From DATAJX01 sp964601735 (GTDB lineage: Bacteria > Pseudomonadota > Alphaproteobacteria > UBA2136 > UBA6156), in contig CAZROO010000017.1 of NCBI GenBank assembly GCA_964601735.1, forward strand, positions 1-24,503: 24,503 nucleotides of DNA. The letters are read 5' to 3'. Every line of letters starts with the position of its first letter. Position 1 is the first letter of the stretch. Made by a program: the position numbers and the translations under genes. The notes below the pieces were generated by a model, which was not told the origin of the DNA, made no database searches, and saw nothing but the letters and a program-made list of their open reading frames with translations. Below are positions 19,446-24,503 of this stretch, one piece after another.

Positions 19446-20534
19446 ATGGAATTAAGCGCAGAAAAGCTGGCCGTTTTACAAATCGCACGCACTCCCGGCA
19501 TCGGCCCTATCAACTATAAAAAAATTGTAGCGAAAGCAGGCAGTGCGCAACATGTAGTGGCGGAGTGGAAATTTTTCGGCGGCGATAAACCTCTCGCCAC
19601 CGCTGATGCGATTCGGCGCGAATTGGAAACGCTGGAAAAAAACAACGGCTGGCATGTAGTGATTGGCGACGTCGATTACCCGCACGCGCTTTCGCACATT
19701 GCCGACGCGCCGATTGTGCTGTGCGGTTTGGGCGACAAAGCCTGGCTCGGCCAAAAGCAAATCGCGCTCGTCGGCAACCGCAACGCCAGCGCGGCGGGTC
19801 TCACCTGGACGCGTACACTCGCCGGTGAACTCGCCACCAACGGGTTGTGCATCACCAGTGGGCTGGCGCGCGGCATCGACAGTGCCGCGCACCGCGGCGC
19901 GCTGGATGCGCACGGCGGCACCGTGGCGGTGGTAGGCAGCGGCGTGAACCACGTTTACCCGCCCGAGAATGCCAAACTCCGCGAAGAAATTATCGAACAC
20001 GGTTGCGTGGTTTCGGAACACGCGTGGGGCATGCCGCCCATCGCGAGTTTTTTTGCGCGGCGCAACCGCATCATCGCCGGTTTGAGTTTGGGCGTGGCGG
20101 TGAGCGAGGCCGGGCGCGAAAGCGGCAGCCTCATCACCGCCAAATGCGCGTTGGAATATGGCCGCGACGTATGGGCGGTGCCGGGCAGTCCTTCCGACCC
20201 ACGCGCCGGTGGCCCCAACTGGTTGCTCAAGCAAGGTGCCACCCTTATAGAAGGCGCGGCGGATATTCTTTCCACCCTCCCCGCCGAAGCCGCCGCCCGA
20301 CCGCGAACGACGCAGATTGATATGTTCAGCATCGAAAAAAAGATGATGCAGGAAGAACTGACCGCGCCGATAAAAGAAGGCCTCGCGACATTACTGGGGC
20401 GCAACGCGGTGAGCATTGACGAACTGGTGCGCCAGAGCGGCAAGAACGAATCGAGCGTGATGAGCGAACTGGTGGAACTGGAGATTATGGGCCAGGCCAT
20501 TCGCGAACCGGATGGCCGCTGGCGCTCAAACTGA
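19446..20534 (+). CDS. dprA: DNA-processing protein DprA (Smf)
   Basis: DprA binds incoming single-stranded DNA during natural transformation and loads RecA. The 362-residue protein has an N-terminal helical region with G-I-G-P (18-21) and a central Rossmann-like domain (about 75-275). Signatures there are S-G-L-A-R-G-I-D-S-A-A-H at 138-149, V-G-S-G-V-N-H-V-Y-P-P-E at 163-174, F-F-A-R-R-N-R-I-I-A-G-L near 202-213, E-A-G-x-x-S-G-S-L-I-T-A near 221-232 and A-V-P-G-S near 244-248. A C-terminal winged-helix domain follows (about 305-360). ATG 19446 lacks a Shine-Dalgarno. Other competence genes are not in the window. Confidence 0.96.
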   Translation: MELSAEKLAVLQIARTPGIGPINYKKIVAKAGSAQHVVAEWKFFGGDKPLATADAIRRELETLEKNNGWHVVIGDVDYPHALSHIADAPIVLCGLGDKAWLGQKQIALVGNRNASAAGLTWTRTLAGELATNGLCITSGLARGIDSAAHRGALDAHGGTVAVVGSGVNHVYPPENAKLREEIIEHGCVVSEHAWGMPPIASFFARRNRIIAGLSLGVAVSEAGRESGSLITAKCALEYGRDVWAVPGSPSDPRAGGPNWLLKQGATLIEGAADILSTLPAEAAARPRTTQIDMFSIEKKMMQEELTAPIKEGLATLLGRNAVSIDELVRQSGKNESSVMSELVELEIMGQAIREPDGRWRSN

Positions 20535-20547
20535 CCATCCATAAAAA

Positions 20548-20572
20548 AGACCGGCATAGCCGGTCTGGTTTT
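20548..20572 (+). terminator. dprA terminator 1
   Basis: AGACCGGC and GCCGGTCT form a perfect 8-bp stem with loop ATA, followed by GGTTTT, 13 bases after the dprA stop. Confidence 0.8.
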
Positions 20573-20611
20573 CGTCCCACCCACCCCCTCATGAAGGGAC
20601 GAAACTTTTTT
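20570..20611 (+). terminator. dprA terminator 2 (tandem)
   Basis: TTTCGTCCC (20570-20578) and GGGACGAAA (20596-20604) are perfect 9-bp arms, followed on the plus strand by CTTTTTTG. On the other strand the same hairpin lies downstream of the DUF2795 gene, so it may serve both convergent genes. Confidence 0.6.
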
Positions 20612-20625
20612 GCGTTGGCAAACTT

Positions 20626-20892
20626 TCATTCATCATCGTCATCGTCGCTCTGGTGGCGGCGCATACCGTTGCCGGTGTGGTCCGCCCTGGTAACATCGGC
20701 GATGCTGTTGAAGCTCTCGGCATCGAGTGTCCGGATGGCTTCAATTACTTTCTCCGGCGCGTCGTTCTGCCGCGCGCATTCCACCAAGTCTTCCTTACTG
20801 GCGGGGAAGTCCGCCCCCCTAAGGTACCTGGCGATTTGAATCGGTTCGTTTTGCGGATTGCCGCGTCCGCTGTGCTGCTGGTGTGTTTGCAT
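20626..20892 (-). CDS. DUF2795 domain protein, 88 residues
   Basis: The central part (about 16-67) matches the DUF2795 family: I-Q-I-A-R-Y-L-R-G-A-D-F-P-A-S-K-E-D-L-V-E-C-A, then A-P-E-K-V-I-E-A-I and L-D-A-E-S-F-N-S-I-A-D-V. Family function is not established; the fold is a small helical bundle. The N-terminus is Gln/His-rich and the C-terminus ends in a run of acidic residues (S-D-D-D-D-D-E). ATG 20892 has a good Shine-Dalgarno (GGGGA, 6 bases upstream). It is divergent from the SGNH-like gene, with three palindromic sites in the shared upstream region. Confidence 0.8.
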   Translation of the reverse strand: MQTHQQHSGRGNPQNEPIQIARYLRGADFPASKEDLVECARQNDAPEKVIEAIRTLDAESFNSIADVTRADHTGNGMRRHQSDDDDDE

Positions 20893-20914
20893 GTGGTTCC
20901 CCTTCCCTTGTGTT

Positions 20915-20932
20915 GTTAACGTTAACGTCAAC
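20915..20932. promoter_or_regulatory. Triple GTTAAC site upstream of the DUF2795 gene
   Basis: GTTAAC-GTTAAC-GTCAAC are three tandem hexamers; the first two form a perfect 12-bp palindrome. It lies 23 bases upstream of the start, in the expected leader/operator position. Confidence 0.5.
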
Positions 20933-20992
20933 GCAGGCACTTTGCCGGTTGGCAGGTAAAGATTCCATCGCAAGGCTCAGCGCTTTTAATAA

Positions 20993-21007
20993 AGAGACGC
21001 TGTCTCT
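20993..21007. promoter_or_regulatory. Inverted repeat AGAGAC-GCT-GTCTCT
   Basis: A perfect 6-bp inverted repeat with a 3-base centre, midway between the divergent DUF2795 and SGNH-like genes. It is a candidate regulator-binding site. Confidence 0.4.
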
Positions 21008-21039
21008 CCGGCGTGCTTACGGCACAGGCAACCACCGCC

Positions 21040-21057
21040 ACTACATATATATGTAGT
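21040..21057. promoter_or_regulatory. 18-bp perfect palindrome upstream of the SGNH-like gene
   Basis: ACTACATATATATGTAGT is identical to its reverse complement and ends 26 bases before ATG 21084. The AT-rich centre may include the -10 element, so it is a strong operator candidate. Confidence 0.6.
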
Positions 21058-21083
21058 TCACCGCCGCACTGTTATGGTGGGGT

Positions 21084-21977
21084 ATGAGCCGTTCCTCTTC
21101 CCGTTCCTCTTTTGTGCCGGTGGCACTGGGCCTTGCGGCTGTTGCCGTTGCGCTCGTGGTTTTATACCTCAACGACAAAACGCCGGTTGTACCGCCGCCC
21201 TATGCGGGCTCGGCTTATTACACCAAGGGTTTTATCCGCGAAGCGCAAGAGCAGCCCGGCGGCTGGGTGGCGTTGCAGGGCACGCAGGTGATGCTGCCTA
21301 AAAATTTCCACGGCCGCTGGTTCAATACGGTCAACGGCGCGCGCCTGACGCTGGGCCAGCCTCCCAAACCCGACCACACCCTGTGGCTGGTGGGCGGCAG
21401 CGCGGTGTACAACGCCGAGGTGCCGGATGCCTTTACCGTAGCCAGCCAATTGCAAAACCTGCTCAACAAAAAAAACCTTAACTGGGCCGTTCAAAATGCC
21501 GGTACGCCCGCCGCCACCAGCGCCGACGAAACCCAGCACCTCAAACTATTGCCGCTCAAGCCCGGCGACATCGTGGTGTTTATGGATGGCGCCGAGGACG
21601 CCCAGCAGCACATGCCCGCCGAGGTTATGGTGAGCAACATGGGCAATACACTGGAGGAAGCCGCACGCTACAGCCGCGCGCACGGCGTCCGCTTTGTGCA
21701 AATGTTGCAGCCCATGCTGTTTTCCCAACCGGCGTTGAGCGACTACGAAAAAACCATTCCGCCGCAGCCCGCGCTAGTGGCCGGTTACGCCCAATTGCGT
21801 GCCGCGCTGCCGCAGTTGGCGGCCCACAGCAAGTGGGAATATGCCGATCTTTCGGAGCTGCTCAACGGACCGGACGAGTATTACGTCACCTGCTGCACCA
21901 GCAACGAACGCGCCGGGGCGCTGATTGCCGGGTACATGGCCGATTTCCTCTTCAAGACTCAACAGCCCAAGCCGTAA
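21084..21977 (+). CDS. Membrane-anchored SGNH-hydrolase-like protein, likely without the catalytic Asp-His
   Basis: The 297-residue protein has a short Ser/Arg-rich N-terminus and one membrane anchor (about 11-29), so the rest probably faces the periplasm. The SGNH fold is suggested by L-W-L-V-G-G-S at 100-106 (block I with Ser106), Q-N-A-G-T at 137-141 (block II) and D-I-V-V-F-M-D-G at 162-169 (block III region, with E-D instead of N-D). Near the C-terminus the usual Asp-x-x-His is replaced by Y-V-T-C-C-T-S (267-273), before G-A-L-I-A. A full triad is therefore not visible; it may bind rather than cleave, like some polysaccharide-acetylation partners, or use another residue. The AsmA-family gene follows after 41 bases. 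Confidence 0.65.
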   Translation: MSRSSSRSSFVPVALGLAAVAVALVVLYLNDKTPVVPPPYAGSAYYTKGFIREAQEQPGGWVALQGTQVMLPKNFHGRWFNTVNGARLTLGQPPKPDHTLWLVGGSAVYNAEVPDAFTVASQLQNLLNKKNLNWAVQNAGTPAATSADETQHLKLLPLKPGDIVVFMDGAEDAQQHMPAEVMVSNMGNTLEEAARYSRAHGVRFVQMLQPMLFSQPALSDYEKTIPPQPALVAGYAQLRAALPQLAAHSKWEYADLSELLNGPDEYYVTCCTSNERAGALIAGYMADFLFKTQQPKP

Positions 21978-22018
21978 TCCGCCTATTTTTTTGATACCCC
22001 CGGCTTTGTAATGGCGGG

Positions 22019-23947
22019 GTGAGAATCCTGGTTGCCGTGGTGGTCACGCTGCTCTTGCTCGTGGCCTTGGCCGACGCCGCGCTGTATGCCGGTTATTTGC
22101 GTGTGCCGATGGAAAATTATTTTTCCCACAAGCTTGAGCGGTCGGTATCCATTGCCGGGCTGCGCGGTAATTTTATTGCGCCCACGCCGTGGGTGGAAGC
22201 CAAGGAACTACGCATTGGCAACGCACCGTGGGCCCAAACGGAGAGGAATGAACCGCTGGCCGACGTACAGAAAATCAAGGTAGCCATGCGCTGGCCCGCC
22301 TTGCTGCAGGGTAAGCTGGACATCGCCGAACTGCAATTGCAGCAGGGCGAAATCAACCTTGTGCGTGAAGCCAACGGCAAGGCTAACTGGAGAAACAGTG
22401 CCTCCCAGAGCGCTGCACCGCTGGCGCTGCCGCCGATTCACCGCTTCTTTTTAAGCAAGAGCCACATCACCATCAACGACGCCATGCACAAACTGACGTT
22501 TGACGGCGCCCTCGACTCGTACGAAGGCAGGCGGGATACACAACAAGCTCCTGAGCGCATGCTGCCGTTCAACCTCACCGGCAGCGGCATGCTCAACGGC
22601 GAGCCTTTCAATTTAAAACTGCAGGGCGGTGCGCTGGCGGGTATCAATAGCGACAAGCCCTACCCGTTCAGCTTCACCTTCACCCACGGCACCACACACA
22701 TTGCTGCCAACGGCAACTTCGGTGGCATGTTCGATTTCGGTACTTTTAGTGCGCACACTACTATCAGCGGCAATAACATGGCCGATTTTTACAAAATCAC
22801 CGGCCTGGTTTTTCCCATTACGCGTCCTTATAAAGTAGAGGGCCAGCTCAGCCGCGACGGCGACAAATTCGCTTTCCACAAATTCGCCGGACGCGTCGGC
22901 AACAGCGATTTGAATGGCGATTTCGATGTCGACATTTCCGGTAAAAAGCCGTTCCTCAACGCCAATCTCAACTCCAAACTGCTCGACCCCGAAGATGCCG
23001 GGGTGATTTTCGGGACGCCCGACCCGACACATATTTTCCCCGACGTGCCGCTGGACGTGCAGCGCCTGCGCGCGATGGACGCCGACGTGACCTACAAGGC
23101 AGATGCGATTAACGTGAACAAGCTGCCGCTCAAGCAAGTGTCGCTCAAGCTCAAGCTGCGCGATGCGAAACTGCAAATCGAACCGCTGGCGCTGACACTA
23201 CCGCAGGGGACCTTCACCGGCAGCATTAACATCAATGCGCAGCAGAACATGCCGGACGTGGATATTGATTTGAAGTTGAGTGGCGCGCGGCTTGAGGATT
23301 TCATGGCCAAGATAGGTCAGTCGAGCGCGCTTGAAGGCCCATTGGTCGGGCGCGTCAGGCTGCACGGTGCGGGCATGTCGGTGCACAAAGCCGCCGGGAA
23401 CTCGAATGGCCGCGTGGCGCTGGTGGTGCCGGGCGGGCATATCCGCCAGGCGTTTGCCGAGCTGCTCGGCATCAACGTGTCGCGTGGCCTGGGTCTGCTG
23501 CTGAGCGGTAACCAGACCGAAACGCCCATACGCTGTGCCATCGCCGACTTCCAGGTCGCCAAAGGCGCCATGCAGCCGCGCCACCTGGTGCTGGATACCG
23601 GTGTGGTGGTGTCCCACGGCAGCGGCAGCGCCAACATGAATGACGAATCGCTCAACCTCAAACTCAAGGGAGAATCTAAAGAGCCGCGCCTCATCCATGT
23701 GCTCGCGCCCATCACCATCACCGGACACTTCCGCAACCCCAAGCTGGGCGTGCAGGCGGTCAGTGCAGTAACGCAGGCGGGCGTAGCAGCCGGACTGGCC
23801 ATTCTCAACCCTCTTGTGGCGCTATTGCCGTTTGTTGATTTAGGCGCGGCCGACAATGCCAATTGCAGCGAAATTCTGGGCCGCGCCGAGACCCACGGCG
23901 TACCGCTGAAAAGCGCGGCACCGCTCAAGCATACTGTCCGCCCTTGA
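22019..23947 (+). CDS. AsmA-family protein
   Basis: AsmA-like proteins are inner-membrane-anchored, groove-shaped periplasmic proteins thought to help lipid transport and outer-membrane homeostasis. The 642-residue protein starts at GTG with one membrane anchor (about 2-27, V-V-T-L-L-L-L-V-A-L-A). It has the AsmA N-terminal region (A-P-T-P-W-V-E-A-K-E-L-R-I-G, then L-Q-G-K-L-D-I-A-E-L-Q-L near 100). The characteristic C-terminal AsmA domain (about 420-625) includes G-A-G-x-S, G-R-V-A-L-V-V-P-G-G, G-L-L-L-S-G-N-Q-T-E-T-P-I-R-C and the end D-N-A-N-C-S-E-I-L. The GTG overlaps TGA of a three-codon upstream ATG frame. Likely co-transcribed with the SGNH-like gene. Confidence 0.88.
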   Translation: MRILVAVVVTLLLLVALADAALYAGYLRVPMENYFSHKLERSVSIAGLRGNFIAPTPWVEAKELRIGNAPWAQTERNEPLADVQKIKVAMRWPALLQGKLDIAELQLQQGEINLVREANGKANWRNSASQSAAPLALPPIHRFFLSKSHITINDAMHKLTFDGALDSYEGRRDTQQAPERMLPFNLTGSGMLNGEPFNLKLQGGALAGINSDKPYPFSFTFTHGTTHIAANGNFGGMFDFGTFSAHTTISGNNMADFYKITGLVFPITRPYKVEGQLSRDGDKFAFHKFAGRVGNSDLNGDFDVDISGKKPFLNANLNSKLLDPEDAGVIFGTPDPTHIFPDVPLDVQRLRAMDADVTYKADAINVNKLPLKQVSLKLKLRDAKLQIEPLALTLPQGTFTGSININAQQNMPDVDIDLKLSGARLEDFMAKIGQSSALEGPLVGRVRLHGAGMSVHKAAGNSNGRVALVVPGGHIRQAFAELLGINVSRGLGLLLSGNQTETPIRCAIADFQVAKGAMQPRHLVLDTGVVVSHGSGSANMNDESLNLKLKGESKEPRLIHVLAPITITGHFRNPKLGVQAVSAVTQAGVAAGLAILNPLVALLPFVDLGAADNANCSEILGRAETHGVPLKSAAPLKHTVRP

Positions 23948-23957
23948 TTAACCCTTA

Positions 23958-23986
23958 TTGATTTTTGGTCCCGTATGCCCCATATC
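23958..23986 (+). promoter_or_regulatory. Putative ssrA promoter
   Basis: TTGATT (23958-23963), a 17-base spacer and CATATC (23981-23986) lie 9 bases ahead of the first base of the tmRNA. The match is fair; position supports it. Confidence 0.45.
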
Positions 23987-23995
23987 AACTCGTGT

Positions 23996-24411
23996 GGGGG
24001 CGTCCTGGTTTCGACGTGGCGCGTCCCGGTTTTAAGTGCAAGCGGTGAGTGTCGGCCTCACCTTAATGACCCGGCAACGGCAATAAATGCCAAACGTAAC
24101 AACGTTATCGCCTTCCGTCCGCGTCAAGCGGCCGTGATGGCGATGGCTGCCTAAGTCGCCAACTCTGATTGATTTCGGAGCCGACTAAGTAGTCCCTAGC
24201 CCGGTTCTGTCGTGCGACATGGTTCCGGTCACTAGGTCAACCCTCGCCGCACTCGGCCCAACCGCGCCTGTCGGGTAAGCTTAACTTCTAACAGGCAACC
24301 AGCCGGTAGGCCGTTCTTCACCAGCCGTCTGAGTATCAACGAGGAACTAAGCTTGTAGTACTTCCACCGGTCGCGTTACGGACGTGGGTTCAATTCCCAC
24401 CGCCTCCACCA
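23996..24411 (+). ncRNA. ssrA: tmRNA (ssrA), one-piece, non-permuted
   Basis: tmRNA frees stalled ribosomes and adds a degradation tag. The 5' end GGGGGCG and the 3' CGCCTCC pair as the acceptor stem; TGGTTTCGACG near the 5' end and GGGTTCAATTCCC T-arm plus A-CCA at the 3' end are diagnostic. The 416-base gene is in standard order. The tag frame begins with GCC at 24089 and ends at TAA 24152-24154, encoding 21 residues that start A-K-R-N-N-V-I-A-F-R and end A-V-M-A-M-A-A. GC-rich pairings after the tag fit pseudoknots. Most alphaproteobacterial tmRNAs are two-piece and permuted, so this form is notable. Confidence 0.93.
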
Positions 24412-24503
24412 GTTTTGTTTATTTTCCTGACCTGAATAACTTTAGTTCTTATCGCGAATAATGCTATCCGCAAAAGCATGGTTCACGTCACGGTGTCCCG
24501 CTT

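Noticed and set aside
24412..24503. Possible start of a gene after ssrA (ATG near 24461)
   Set aside because: No ribosome-binding site and only a few codons before the window ends; cannot be supported.

Overview
The window looks like chromosome of a GC-rich Gram-negative bacterium, most probably an alphaproteobacterium or a close, early-branching relative. The support is the envelope cluster (uppS, rseP, bamA, skp, lpxD, fabZ, lpxA, lpxI in that order), the use of lpxI rather than lpxH, and a papain/transglutaminase-like lipoprotein of a kind common in that class. Three features do not fit typical alphaproteobacteria: a one-piece, non-permuted tmRNA gene, a tRNA-His that encodes the canonical G-1:C73 pair, and a System II (CcsA-type) cytochrome c assembly gene. 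The exact lineage is inference.

Layout. 1-183 is the 3' end of a phage head-morphogenesis gene (SPP1 gp7 / Mu F type), so the left edge touches a prophage or its remnant. 184-368 holds hairpins and a small structured repeat. 369-9690 (minus strand) carries the outer-membrane biogenesis cluster: lpxD-fabZ-lpxA-lpxI overlap or abut and make early lipid A; skp, bamA and rseP sit upstream, separated by terminators and large inverted repeats; uppS follows after about 800 bases that hold only a 46-residue predicted membrane protein and regulatory-looking signals, where cdsA and dxr often lie. A short orphan gene with its own promoter (9812-10105, plus) separates uppS from tig. The plus strand then carries tRNA-His, a transglutaminase-like lipoprotein, tRNA-Leu(UAG) and a YjjX-type NTPase. 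ligA (minus) carries a piece of dispersed repeat inside its coding region. A 61-residue cysteine-containing small gene lies between ligA and a translationally coupled operon: diguanylate cyclase, ccsA, bamD. A ParA-type ATPase with an in-frame histone-H1-like tail is divergent from dprA. The right end carries a DUF2795 protein, divergent from an SGNH-like membrane-anchored protein, then an AsmA-family protein, and finally ssrA (tmRNA).

How it fits together. Most genes serve envelope assembly: lipid A (lpxD/A/I), undecaprenyl carrier (uppS), BAM-dependent outer-membrane protein folding (bamA, bamD, skp, tig upstream), envelope stress proteolysis (rseP) and AsmA-type lipid/OM maintenance. The rest is DNA maintenance and uptake (ligA, parA-H1, dprA) and ribosome rescue (ssrA). 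The points most worth following are the ParA-H1 fusion with a strong internal start site, the unusual tmRNA and its 21-residue tag, the cyclase-ccsA-bamD operon, the co-varying hairpin repeats, and the small-ORF loci at 8.3-8.7 kb and 15.3 kb.
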